The notes beneath the pieces were generated by a model. It saw nothing but the letters and a program-made list of their open reading frames with translations. It was not told the origin of the DNA and searched no databases. A stretch of DNA of 64,000 nucleotides. Source: Candidatus Poribacteria bacterium. Lineage in GTDB: Bacteria; Poribacteria; WGA-4E; PCPOR2b. A program made the translations under genes and the position numbers. The DNA lies in contig PYIZ01000030.1 in NCBI GenBank assembly GCA_003635265.1, positions 18,012-82,011 on the forward strand, in the 5' to 3' direction. Positions 24,183 to 32,776 of the stretch are shown piece by piece (the first letter of the stretch is position 1; every line of letters starts with the position of its first letter).

Positions 24183-25310
24183 CTAACCAAATCGGTCAGC
24201 AGAGAGCGGTCCAGGATCACGTCCATCCAACGCCAACGCTACCATCCGCTCAGCAGCGACAAGACCAATCGAGTTACCATATCCACTGAATCCCACTGCG
24301 AAAACGATGCGTTCCTCGTTCGGGAAGTTCCCAACAGCCACACGACGGTCAGGCGTGAAACCGTGAATACCCGCCCACTGCCGTTCGACCTCAAACTCAA
24401 CGCCCGGGAACCATAGACGCAGATAGTTCACTAAGTTCACATGTAAGTCTGGCGTCAAAGCATCTTCGGCGGTGTACTCCTGCGCCTCGAAAAACGCACG
24501 CGCTCCTCCGATGAACAGACGCCCATCCGGAAATTGACGAAAATAATGGTTCTCAGTGATACCCGCAACGTTGATCAAAGGCGCGACCGGTGTTGTCACC
24601 GTCACCTGTCCCCGCACGGGCCGCACGATCCCACGCAGATATGGGTGCAGATCGCAACCATAGCCGTTGGTCGCAACATAAACCTTGCGACAGCGGATAT
24701 GCGCTCGGCGTCCGCGGACAAGCAGGTTGTCACCTACCGATTCAATAGCGTAGACTTCGTTGTGGTCATAAAGGGTGGCACCGGACGTGGCAGCGATGGC
24801 TTCAGTCAGTCGCGCAGGCTGCACCATGAAGTCGTTTTCGACCTGCATCGTGGCAAGGTAGCCCGATGATCCGTAGGGATCGCTGTACGAGAAGTCAACT
24901 GTCGCACCATCAGCTTCAAGTGCGCGCGCCCAATGCTCTAGCTCACGGGCTTCGGCGTGAGTTTCAGAGAGATGCGCTGCGCCATCCTCAAGCGGAACGT
25001 CAAAGTGATTTGACAGCGAGCGCATTTGGAGCACGTTTTCACGCACCATGGTCAAGATCTCGCGGGCGGCTTCCCGTCCGACCTGCTCGATGAGCACCGG
25101 ATACGGCTCGCGCTGTCCCGTCAAGACAAATCCAGCGTTTCGCCCCGAAGCCCCAGCGGCTGGAAAACGCGCATCTACGAGCGCAACGTCGCGCCCGCGT
25201 TCACGAAGTAGGGTCGCGGTATAGGCACCCACGATGCCGGCGCCGATAACGACATCTTCGTGTTCCGCCTGAATTGGTTCGGTTACCTCCTGCCATACGG
25301 ATACGGTCAC
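24183..25310 (-). CDS. DAO-family FAD-dependent oxidoreductase (PuuB/glycine-oxidase-like)
   Basis: A 375-residue flavoenzyme. The FAD-binding motif 'EDVVIGAGIVGAYTATLLRERG' begins near residue 18, 'VALVDARFPAAGASGRNAGFVLTG' is the typical second segment of gamma-glutamylputrescine oxidase-like proteins, and 'RQWAGIHGFTPDRRVAVGNFP' with 'VFAVGFSGYGNSIG' closes the C-terminal FAD site. A GTG at 25310 is the preferred start since TAGGAGG lies seven bases upstream; an upstream frame to 25454 encodes a non-conserved hydrophobic stretch and is rejected. It is likely the first gene of the HyuB block and would supply oxidation of an amine or amino acid derivative. Confidence 0.85.
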   Translation of the reverse strand: MTVSVWQEVTEPIQAEHEDVVIGAGIVGAYTATLLRERGRDVALVDARFPAAGASGRNAGFVLTGQREPYPVLIEQVGREAAREILTMVRENVLQMRSLSNHFDVPLEDGAAHLSETHAEARELEHWARALEADGATVDFSYSDPYGSSGYLATMQVENDFMVQPARLTEAIAATSGATLYDHNEVYAIESVGDNLLVRGRRAHIRCRKVYVATNGYGCDLHPYLRGIVRPVRGQVTVTTPVAPLINVAGITENHYFRQFPDGRLFIGGARAFFEAQEYTAEDALTPDLHVNLVNYLRLWFPGVEFEVERQWAGIHGFTPDRRVAVGNFPNEERIVFAVGFSGYGNSIGLVAAERMVALALDGRDPGPLSADRFG

Positions 25311-25469
25311 GGTTTGACCTCCTAGATGCAAGCCCAGAGATGGGAAGATCCACAAATGGACGGATATGCTCCAAGAACTGCCAAAATTGTAGCACGATTT
25401 TGGCAGAAATGAAACTAAAAAGTTCGGTGGAAACCTCTGAAAAAATAAGCACAAAATACAACAAAATTA

Positions 25470-25478
25470 TGGTATAAT
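25470..25478 (+). promoter_or_regulatory. Extended -10 promoter element upstream of the AcoX-like gene
   Basis: TGG followed by TATAAT (25473-25478) is an extended -10; a clear -35 is absent. The 8-bp array at 25527-25558 would lie in the leader. Confidence 0.5.
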
Positions 25479-25526
25479 CTCCGTCACGATTATCTTAAAC
25501 CAAAAGGTTCGTCAGTTCGATTAATC

Positions 25527-25558
25527 AATGAACCAATGAACCAATGAACTAATGAACT
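25527..25558 (+). repeat. 8-bp array (AATGAACC)n
   Basis: Four nearly exact units, AATGAACC, AATGAACC, AATGAACT, AATGAACT, directly upstream of the AcoX-like start codon. Confidence 0.85.
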
Positions 25559-25564
25559 TCGGAA

Positions 25565-26605
25565 ATGTCAACAAATAATACAAACAGTGTTGGTATCATT
25601 GCAAACCCAGCATCGGGCAGAGATATCCGCAGACTCGTCGCCCACGGCGCGGTGTTCAACAACGACGAAAAGGTCAACATCGTCCGCCGCGTGTTGCTAG
25701 GACTTGAAGCGGTAGGCATTGAGCGCGTGTTTTTTATGCCCGACTCGTTTAGCATCGGTCCCAAGGCGCTTGATGGGCTACAGACGGAACTTGATGTTTC
25801 GATCTTACCTATGTTAAAAACGTTCAGCCAGAGAGACTCGACGCAAGCGGCTGCGCTTATGGGAGCGGAGGGGGTCGGCTGCATCGTCACGCTGGGCGGA
25901 GATGGCACCAACCGCGCGGTAGCCAAGGAGTGCGGTGATGTCCCCCTTATGCCGATCTCCACCGGCACTAACAACGTTTTTCCCACAATGCTGGAGGGAA
26001 CGATTGCTGGGATGGCAGCAGGCTTGGTAACCTGCGGTCTGGCAGATAAGGCGGTGCAGCGGGCACCTCGTCTGAACATCTTCTGCGAGCAACCCAACGA
26101 GAGCAATCGGGGTGAGGATTCCGGCAACGTCGAAACGCCGGACGATATCGCTCTGGTAGATGTCGCCGTCTATGACGAACGATTTGTCGCTTCCCGTGCC
26201 ATCTGGGATGCATCCAAAATAAAAGAACTCGTTTTAACTCGTGTTGAGCCGGGTAGCATCGGGCTATCTTCAATCGGTGCCCACACCCCGGATAGAGTTG
26301 ACTCCCCCGAACACGGCCTGTATCTTCGGCTGGGATCGGATGGGCAGCCGGTGCTAGCTCCCATCGCGCCGGGTCTCCTCCGCGAGGTCCGCTTGGTGGA
26401 ATCCCTCCCCTTGGGCCCGGGCGAAACGGTCACCGTCAAGCATGAACAACCCTGTGTGCTTGCCCTCGATGGTGAGCGCGAAATTGAACTGCGACAAGGC
26501 ATGACCGCGCGATTACAATTTAACCCCAATGGTCCACGGGTGATAGACGCACGCAAGGCAATTGATATCGCCGCGCGAGCTGGCGTGTTTGTCCGACAAA
26601 ACTGA
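25565..26605 (+). CDS. ATP-NAD kinase-family protein (AcoX-like)
   Basis: A 346-residue protein of the NAD/diacylglycerol kinase fold, resembling AcoX-type proteins. 'VGIIANPASGRDIRRL' opens the chain, 'VTLGGDGTNRAVAK' (residues 108-121) is the nucleotide-binding Gly-Gly-Asp-Gly motif, and 'MPISTGTNNVFP' (about 129-140) matches the second conserved motif. AcoX occurs in acetoin or related catabolic clusters; its substrate remains unsettled. The start ATG 25565 follows an 8-bp repeat array by six bases, and only CGGAA resembles a ribosome-binding site. An aldo/keto reductase follows after 42 bp in the same direction. Confidence 0.85.
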   Translation: MSTNNTNSVGIIANPASGRDIRRLVAHGAVFNNDEKVNIVRRVLLGLEAVGIERVFFMPDSFSIGPKALDGLQTELDVSILPMLKTFSQRDSTQAAALMGAEGVGCIVTLGGDGTNRAVAKECGDVPLMPISTGTNNVFPTMLEGTIAGMAAGLVTCGLADKAVQRAPRLNIFCEQPNESNRGEDSGNVETPDDIALVDVAVYDERFVASRAIWDASKIKELVLTRVEPGSIGLSSIGAHTPDRVDSPEHGLYLRLGSDGQPVLAPIAPGLLREVRLVESLPLGPGETVTVKHEQPCVLALDGEREIELRQGMTARLQFNPNGPRVIDARKAIDIAARAGVFVRQN

Positions 26606-26647
26606 TTTTCACGATTGAGCCCTTCCAAGAATAGAGGATATAAATCC

Positions 26648-27574
26648 ATGCGCTACCGGAGATTGGGACGGACTGGACTTGAGGTGTCGGAAATCGGAAT
26701 AGGTGGGGCAGTCTTCGCGGGCACCAGCCACGGTCTCTTCGATGAAACGGATGCCATTGCCGCAATTCGCACGGCGCTCGAAACAGGCGTCAACTATATT
26801 GATACGTCACGCCACTACGGACCAAGCGAGGAGATTATCGGACGGGCACTGATGGGGTACACCGGTGATTACATCATCTGCACAAAAATTTCGCCCCGCC
26901 AAGTAGTCACCGCAGCGGGGACCATCGCGGGTGTCGAAGAAAGCTTGACAGCATTGCAGCGTTCCCACGTAGATGTGCTGCTTGCACATGATATCCAACA
27001 CCTTGGCGAAGGCACAGACGCAGTCGAGACGATTCTCCAACGCGGCGGAATGGTGGAAGGCTTGCGGCAACTACAGCGAGAAGGACGTGTCCGATTCATC
27101 GGCGTGAGCGGTCGGCTTGCAGAGGTAGTCGCCGCAGTGCAAACCGGAGAATTTGATGTTGCCCTCAGTTTTAATCGTTTTAACCTCTTGGACTGGAGCG
27201 CAGAAGAAGTGCTGCTTCCGCAGGCGGAGGCTCACAACGTCGGCGTAACGATGGGCGGTGTGTTTTATCAGGGTTTTCTGTCACTTCCACTGGAACTGGT
27301 ACTACAACGGGTGGAAAACGGGCTATTATGGGCTTGGGATTGGACGGATACACGGCAAGAATTCGTGCTGAACCGGCTTGAGAAGTTGCAAGAGTTTGCG
27401 GACGATGATCTCGCGGCATTGCGACGGTTGGCGGTGCAGTTTGTTCTATCAGAACCACGCGTTAGCAGCGCCGTAATCGGTATGAAGAGTGCGGTTGAAG
27501 TAACCGAAAACCTCGCTGCGGTTGAGACAGGCGGTCTGGACGCAGAAACCGTAGCGAAACTGAAAGCACTATGA
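26648..27574 (+). CDS. Aldo/keto reductase
   Basis: A 308-residue AKR-fold protein. The tetrad can be followed in 'NYIDTSRHYGPSE' (Asp; the usual Tyr region), 'IICTKISP' (Lys) and 'VLLAHDIQH' (His). 'SSAVIGMKSAVEVTENLAAVE' is the C-terminal cofactor segment. The start is ATG 26648, preceded by AGAGG, rather than an earlier in-frame codon at 26615 that overlaps the leader. It is adjacent to the AcoX-like gene and probably co-transcribed, suggesting a small catabolic unit. The substrate is unknown. Confidence 0.88.
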   Translation: MRYRRLGRTGLEVSEIGIGGAVFAGTSHGLFDETDAIAAIRTALETGVNYIDTSRHYGPSEEIIGRALMGYTGDYIICTKISPRQVVTAAGTIAGVEESLTALQRSHVDVLLAHDIQHLGEGTDAVETILQRGGMVEGLRQLQREGRVRFIGVSGRLAEVVAAVQTGEFDVALSFNRFNLLDWSAEEVLLPQAEAHNVGVTMGGVFYQGFLSLPLELVLQRVENGLLWAWDWTDTRQEFVLNRLEKLQEFADDDLAALRRLAVQFVLSEPRVSSAVIGMKSAVEVTENLAAVETGGLDAETVAKLKAL

Positions 27575-27630
27575 ATCACTTTTCAATGACATGCACTACT
27601 ATTTACCTGAAACTGTAAAGGAGATAATCA

Positions 27631-29445
27631 ATGAAGAAGCAATTTTTTTGTTTCACTTTATTCCTGTTGGTGTGCCTCTTAGCTGCATCAACGGCAGTAG
27701 CGCAGGTGGAAATTTCAGCCGTACCCAGTGCAACTAACCCTGCGGTAGGCTACCAAATTGAGGTGTCCATTAATATTGCTGGGGGGGCCAACGTCGCTGG
27801 CTATGATTTTAGGCTCACCTTTAACTCGACAGAACTTGAACTCATAAGTATTAAAAATTCGGACTACCTCCCGGGGGAGCCGTTTAGACAGACTGAAGAT
27901 TTCCACCCAGACGGTACATATGTACCAGACATCCAAACCGGAGACGGTTCCGCGCGATTTGCTGCGGTCACGTTGACGGGGACCGCCGAAGGCGATGGAA
28001 CGCTTGCTATAGCGAAGTTTAAGGTATTAGCCGAAACGGAAACGACAATAGGACTTGAAGATGTCGTGATCGGGGATCGGACGGCACAACCTATTGCACT
28101 CACATCGGTTACAGGAACGACGCTTACCCCAACCGCGGCGGATACTGACTTAGAATACCTCTTGTCGGTCCCGATGGGGATCAGCCTCATTCACGTCCCT
28201 CTGAAGGTGAATACCGTTGATGGGGAGCCCTTCGTCGACATTGACGAGGGGCCCTTCGACTCTGTAGCGGACCTCTATGACGTGCTCGGTGGCGCGAATG
28301 CCGTCAACTTCCTCATCACTTATGACACCCAGACCCAAGAATGGCGCAGCTTTTTCGTCCCTTTGGACAGACGTCGTCCCGCGGACGTAGAGTTGACCGA
28401 TGACAAAGGGGTTATCGCCGATCTGAGAAAACCGGTCTCGGTTCGGCTGCGTGGCGGTGCGCTAGGGACAAATGGAACCAGCACCATCAACTTAAACCCT
28501 AGCCTCAACGTTGTGGGGCTGCCGTTGAACGATTCAAGAATCACCCGTGTGAGCGACCTACTCACGCTTGAAGGAATTAGCGGTAACATCCCTGCGATTA
28601 TCCTCACCGATGGCGGGGAGTTCAAGTTAGTTGGACGTGCAGGCGGTCCTGGCGATGTAGCCATCACCGGCGGACAATCCTTTATCCTGAACGCTGGGCG
28701 AGCTGCGACAGTCTCCATCTCTGGTGTTGGCTGGAGCAACACTTCGGGCACGGCAGCCGCCCCGCCGGGGGCAATGGTGGGTATCGAGGTTAGTGACGTA
28801 ACACCTATCTTGGCGTTGAGAGGTTCGATCGTTGACAAAGACAGCGGCTTGGGCAACACAAACTTCCGCGTCACCGTCCAGAACCGATCAAACGGCAGAT
28901 CAGTCACTACTGTAACAGAAAGTGAGCACCACTCTCGCTCGAATATGTGGGAATCAGCGGGAGTTGGCTATCAGCTCACCGATGTTGATCTGGAGACGAA
29001 GCGAGCAGCTACAGTTGGAGACATCCTTGAAATCTCGGCACAATCCATTGATCCGTTAGTCAATGTAGAGCCGTTGGAGTATACGGTAACGGCTGAAGAT
29101 GTCCGGCAAGGCTGGATTCAGTTGCCGGCGTTGGTCGCCTATGAGATACCGGCGGAGACAGCACTGTTACGCAACTATCCGAACCCGTTTAACCCGGAGA
29201 CATGGATACCGTATCAACTCGCCCATGCTGCGGACGTGACGCTTACCATTTATGACACCAAAGGCGCGTTGGTGCGTCAGTTGGATCTGGGATATCAGCA
29301 GGCGGGATATTACACAAACAGGACGCGGGCGGCGTACTGGGACGGTCGCAACCACTTAGGCGAGCGAGTAGGGAGCGGTGTCTATTTCTACCAGTTACGC
29401 ACAGGCGATTATTCCGCCATCCAGAAAATGGTTATCCTCAAATAA
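27631..29445 (+). CDS. Secreted cohesin-domain protein with C-terminal sorting-type domain
   Basis: A 604-residue exported protein. Residues 1-25 are a signal peptide ending in 'STAVAQ'. Residues about 28-165 look like a cohesin-type beta-sandwich ('NPAVGYQIEVSINIAG', 'GYDFRLTFNSTELEL', 'FKVLAETETT'). The middle (170-490) is a beta-rich region of unknown type. The last 95 residues hold the 'RNYPNPFNPETWIPYQL' signature and end 'GSGVYFYQLRTGDYSAIQKM', the FlgD/Ig-like C-terminal domain used for surface sorting in Poribacteria and related groups. AAAGGAG precedes the ATG. It could bind polysaccharide-degrading or structural partners at the surface (inference). It converges with the TonB-dependent receptor gene. 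Confidence 0.88.
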   Translation: MKKQFFCFTLFLLVCLLAASTAVAQVEISAVPSATNPAVGYQIEVSINIAGGANVAGYDFRLTFNSTELELISIKNSDYLPGEPFRQTEDFHPDGTYVPDIQTGDGSARFAAVTLTGTAEGDGTLAIAKFKVLAETETTIGLEDVVIGDRTAQPIALTSVTGTTLTPTAADTDLEYLLSVPMGISLIHVPLKVNTVDGEPFVDIDEGPFDSVADLYDVLGGANAVNFLITYDTQTQEWRSFFVPLDRRRPADVELTDDKGVIADLRKPVSVRLRGGALGTNGTSTINLNPSLNVVGLPLNDSRITRVSDLLTLEGISGNIPAIILTDGGEFKLVGRAGGPGDVAITGGQSFILNAGRAATVSISGVGWSNTSGTAAAPPGAMVGIEVSDVTPILALRGSIVDKDSGLGNTNFRVTVQNRSNGRSVTTVTESEHHSRSNMWESAGVGYQLTDVDLETKRAATVGDILEISAQSIDPLVNVEPLEYTVTAEDVRQGWIQLPALVAYEIPAETALLRNYPNPFNPETWIPYQLAHAADVTLTIYDTKGALVRQLDLGYQQAGYYTNRTRAAYWDGRNHLGERVGSGVYFYQLRTGDYSAIQKMVILK

Positions 29446-29461
29446 CGCTATCCCCTATAGA

Positions 29462-29489
29462 GTAGTAGGCATACTCCGTATGCCGTAAC
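29462..29489 (+). repeat. 28-bp GTAGTAGGC hairpin element, copy 5
   Basis: Sits between the convergent cohesin protein and receptor genes, occupying almost the entire 45-bp gap. Confidence 0.9.
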
Positions 29490-29490
29490 C

Positions 29491-31788
29491 CTAAAACTCA
29501 ACCGTCACGCCCCCATACGGAAGCAATGGTAACTGGTGGACGTTCCGCTCCTTCGTGTAGCTCCTGTTGTAATCGACATCCAGCACATTCTTGCGATTGT
29601 ACGCGTTAAGCAATTCAACAAAGATCCCCCATCGCCAACGCTGATAGATGAACGACTTGCTGATACGGAGGTCTAAGCGGTGGAATGGCGGCACCCGTAC
29701 TGAGTTGGTTTCGCCGTAGATGGGGTTGTAGCGAGGTCTGCCTGTATCGGGATGCCGCACGATCTCGGCATCGATCACCGGCGTGTACGGATTTCCGGTG
29801 CGGTACTGCCACTTCGCGCCGATCTCCCATGTGGGTGTGAGCATATAGCTCGCTGTGACTGTTGCAACATGGGGTTGATCGAACGAGTAGAGCCGTTCCA
29901 TCTCGCCGGGACGGTCTTCGCGTTTGGAAACAGAGTAGGTATAATTTGCCCAACTGAAAAATCGGTCGCCAGCGCGATGTTTGACGGAAAGCTCAATGCC
30001 GCGTGCATACCCTTGCCCTTGGTTCAGATATACCCGGTCAAGATTCCCTTCCCTTTGGTCACGCGTAATCAGATCTCTAAAATCCTTCTGATAGCCCGCA
30101 ACCTTAAGGCGTGTTTGGGGGCTGATTTCCCGTTCCAACTCGACAATATAGTGATCGGCCGTATTCTCCTTTATGTCAGGATTTCCGAATCCCTGCGCGA
30201 TCTGCCACGGATAGGGACTGATCTCGTACCGTCCATAGGCGAACCGGAGTTCTGAACCGCCCGGCATATTGAATTCGAGGCTGCCTCTCGGTCCAACAGA
30301 GAGAAGATCGGTAAGGTTAAAATAGTCAAGTCGGAATCCTACCGTAACGGATAAGATGGGAAGCAGATCATACCGATTCTGCACATAACCTTCTATAAAA
30401 TTGAACCGTTGATCAAAGTCTACGGTAATTTTCTCTTCAAAGGTAAAGTACTGAGACTCGCTCGCTGTCGGATCCCCTTCATCGGGGAGGCGCGGGAAGT
30501 TGGCAGATCCATTCCACTGCGTCGTTGAAACAAGCAACCCCGATTCAAGCTGATCTGTCGGATTCAAATGATAGACGATATCCTCACGGAGCTCGTACTG
30601 GACCGGCTCCAGTTCCAGAAAAAGCCCTCGACCAAAACTAAAGGCTTGCAGATAACTTGCCCGCGAGATTGAGAGGTGTGAAGTGAGGCGGTCTGTCAGC
30701 GTAGATCTGAGATCTGCCGCTTGGACATTAAAACGACTTTCAAAGTCGAACCGCCCTGCGAGTGTCGGATCATACTCCACATCCGCCAACCCCAGCTTAA
30801 ATCCCATGACATCGTCCGCAGCGAACGCCTTGACGTTGAATTGATGGTTTTCAGAAAAATCGTAGCTGACCTTCGCCTGATAATCCCAGAATCGTGGGAA
30901 CGCCGTAATCCGCGTAACCTCTATCGGCAAAAGGTCGATGTAACTCCGCCGCCCCGCGAGATACCATGAACCACGACTCCCAATCGGTCCCTCAAGTAGT
31001 CCTTCGGAGTAGATGAAGTTTATGTTAAATTTACCGCCTATCCGATCTTCTCTGCCACGTCGCGAATAGATGTCGATTACGGCTTGTGCATCTGCACCAA
31101 ACTCCGCACCGAATCCGCCCGCGTAGACATCAATTCTGTTAAGTATCTCTGAATTGACGGTAGAAACGAGTCCGCCAAAATGATAGGGATAAAAGAGTGG
31201 CGCGCGATCCAGATAAAAACGGTTGTCTTCAGGGGCACCGCCACGGATATAGAGTTGACCGTCGAAATCGCTGGCCGCACCAATTCCCGGCAAGGCTTGA
31301 AGTGCTCGGAGCGCGTCCCCTGCGCTGCCGGGAATCCGCCGAATCTCCAAAACTCCCACAGTCTGTCTGCCGACAGTGGCAGGAATCGAACTCGATTTGA
31401 CCTCAACCCCCTCCAAGGTCACACTAACAGGTGCGAGATAGATTTTGACTTCGGTGATTTCGTCCGCCTTCACCATGGCAACGTTGTCCTCCTCAAGGAG
31501 GCGATAACCTACAGCAATCACAGTCAATGTATAATCACCGGGGGACAGATTCTCGAATCGAAATTCACCATTTTCATCAGTCAGGATGCGCCGCTCTGTT
31601 TCGACCAATCGAACTGTGGCGTTTGCCAGTGGATCGCCGGTTTCATGACCATAGACAGTGCCGCGAATCTCCCCATTTTTCGCAATGAATTGCTCGGAGT
31701 ATGCAATGGGAGAATATACGAATAATGCAACTAGAAGGATGAAGGATAAATACCAAGATACTCGTTTGATATCGTACCAAGAGTTCAT
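29491..31788 (-). CDS. TonB-dependent outer-membrane receptor with carboxypeptidase-regulatory-like domain
   Basis: A 765-residue outer-membrane transporter. It has a signal peptide ('SFILLVALFVYSPIAYS'), a carboxypeptidase-regulatory-like beta-sandwich at about 40-120 ('GEIRGTVYGHETGDPLANAT', 'SPGDYTLTVIAVGY'), a plug at about 145-260 ('LQALPGIGAASDFDGQLYIRGG'), and a 22-strand-type barrel ending 'GGVTVEF' with the terminal Phe expected for outer-membrane insertion. The start ATG 31788 lies inside an 8-bp repeat array (ATGAACTC) and no ribosome-binding site is visible. Such receptors import large nutrients (oligosaccharides, chelates) with energy from TonB, for which a candidate is at 47371-48390. 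Confidence 0.92.
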   Translation of the reverse strand: MNSWYDIKRVSWYLSFILLVALFVYSPIAYSEQFIAKNGEIRGTVYGHETGDPLANATVRLVETERRILTDENGEFRFENLSPGDYTLTVIAVGYRLLEEDNVAMVKADEITEVKIYLAPVSVTLEGVEVKSSSIPATVGRQTVGVLEIRRIPGSAGDALRALQALPGIGAASDFDGQLYIRGGAPEDNRFYLDRAPLFYPYHFGGLVSTVNSEILNRIDVYAGGFGAEFGADAQAVIDIYSRRGREDRIGGKFNINFIYSEGLLEGPIGSRGSWYLAGRRSYIDLLPIEVTRITAFPRFWDYQAKVSYDFSENHQFNVKAFAADDVMGFKLGLADVEYDPTLAGRFDFESRFNVQAADLRSTLTDRLTSHLSISRASYLQAFSFGRGLFLELEPVQYELREDIVYHLNPTDQLESGLLVSTTQWNGSANFPRLPDEGDPTASESQYFTFEEKITVDFDQRFNFIEGYVQNRYDLLPILSVTVGFRLDYFNLTDLLSVGPRGSLEFNMPGGSELRFAYGRYEISPYPWQIAQGFGNPDIKENTADHYIVELEREISPQTRLKVAGYQKDFRDLITRDQREGNLDRVYLNQGQGYARGIELSVKHRAGDRFFSWANYTYSVSKREDRPGEMERLYSFDQPHVATVTASYMLTPTWEIGAKWQYRTGNPYTPVIDAEIVRHPDTGRPRYNPIYGETNSVRVPPFHRLDLRISKSFIYQRWRWGIFVELLNAYNRKNVLDVDYNRSYTKERNVHQLPLLPYGGVTVEF

Positions 31789-31906
31789 TAGTTCACTCGT
31801 TCATTAATTCATTAAAGAGAAAGTTCATTAGTTTACTCGTTCAATAGTTCATTAATAAACCAATGCACTAATGAACCAATGAACCAACTTACGCATCACG
31901 TTTAAG
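31787..31906. repeat. Long 8-bp array joined to ACGCATCACG string
   Basis: About 100 bp of GTTCATTA/GTTCACTC units turn into AATGAACC units near 31850, and then ACTTACGCATCACGTTTAAG, which forms the 3' end of the sucD gene. It fills the gap between the receptor and sucD. Confidence 0.85.
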
Positions 31907-32776
31907 TCCTTCCAAAATCTCCTCAAACGTCTCTGCGACAAAGACCCCTGCTTCACGCAACGCTTTCACCTTACCACGCACCGAGCCGCGTCCACCTTCG
32001 ACAATCACCCCGGCATGACCGAATCGTACACCCTCAAGGTCGTCAACAAATCTGCCCGACAAAAAGGCAACTATTCGGAGCCGAGAAAGCTTCCCCTTGA
32101 GTCGAGCTGCAAGTTGTTCCTCCGCAGCTCCGCCCGGCTCGCCGTAGATGACCACAGCGTCGGTGGCGGGATCATTTTCGAGGCGTTCGATTAGTTCCGT
32201 GAAATTAGAACCTACAATCGCATCTCCACCCACTCCGATGGCGATACTCTGCCCAACCCCACGGCTTGTTAAATAGCTGGAGATCTCACTGGTCATTCCT
32301 CCGCTGCGGGAAAGCACGGCGACATGTCCCGGCATAAATGAACGCCGCACATTGTCCACACGGCCACCGATGGTGCCGAGTTTGGTAATCCCCGGACGGA
32401 TCAACCCCAACGAATTGGGACCGATGACGGTACAACCAGTACGATGGGCGGCGAACAGTAACTTACTGGTGTCTAGTTGTGGCACCCGCTCAGTCATAAT
32501 CAGACAAAGCTGCATACCGGCATCGAAGGACTCCAACGCGGCATCAAGCACAGCGGGTGGAGGAACAGAAATGATGCTGATAGTAGCTCTGTGCTTCTCA
32601 ACCGCCGCTGCAACCGTGTCGTAGACAGGTATCCCATGAACACGCTGCCCTCCCTTGCCGGGCGTTACACCCGCGACGATGTTACTCCCGTAAGCGAGCG
32701 AGTCCTCGACCATACGGCTCGCCTCTCTGCCGGTGATCCCCTGAACTAGGACACCTGCTTTCGGGTCAAGCAACAT
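31889..32776 (-). CDS. sucD: Succinyl-CoA ligase-type alpha subunit
   Basis: A 295-residue CoA-binding subunit of an ADP-forming acid-CoA ligase. The N-terminal Rossmann domain has 'VLVQGITGREASRMVEDSLAYGSNIVAGVTPGKGG', of which the 'GxTGxxG'-type loop is seen in part, and 'VIGPNSLGLIRPG' follows. 'RSGGMTSEISSYLTSRGVGQS' and 'GVRFGHAGVI' (phospho-His in Gly-His-Ala-Gly) belong to the ligase domain. ATG 32776 is chosen (AAAGGAA upstream) and overlaps the end of sucC by 11 bp. The last residues '-KRDA' plus stop lie in the repeat string. Differences from canonical SucD suggest that it could be a malate-CoA ligase or other acid-CoA ligase. Confidence 0.88.
   Translation of the reverse strand: MLLDPKAGVLVQGITGREASRMVEDSLAYGSNIVAGVTPGKGGQRVHGIPVYDTVAAAVEKHRATISIISVPPPAVLDAALESFDAGMQLCLIMTERVPQLDTSKLLFAAHRTGCTVIGPNSLGLIRPGITKLGTIGGRVDNVRRSFMPGHVAVLSRSGGMTSEISSYLTSRGVGQSIAIGVGGDAIVGSNFTELIERLENDPATDAVVIYGEPGGAAEEQLAARLKGKLSRLRIVAFLSGRFVDDLEGVRFGHAGVIVEGGRGSVRGKVKALREAGVFVAETFEEILEGLKRDA

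Noticed and set aside
24183..25454. Longer start for the DAO flavoenzyme at 25454
   Set aside because: The added 48 residues are a hydrophobic, non-conserved stretch across the promoter region of the next gene, and GTG 25310 has a strong ribosome-binding site.
1131..31906. 8-bp arrays as CRISPR-like repeats
   Set aside because: The units are contiguous without spacers, are only 8 bp, and vary; no cas genes are present.
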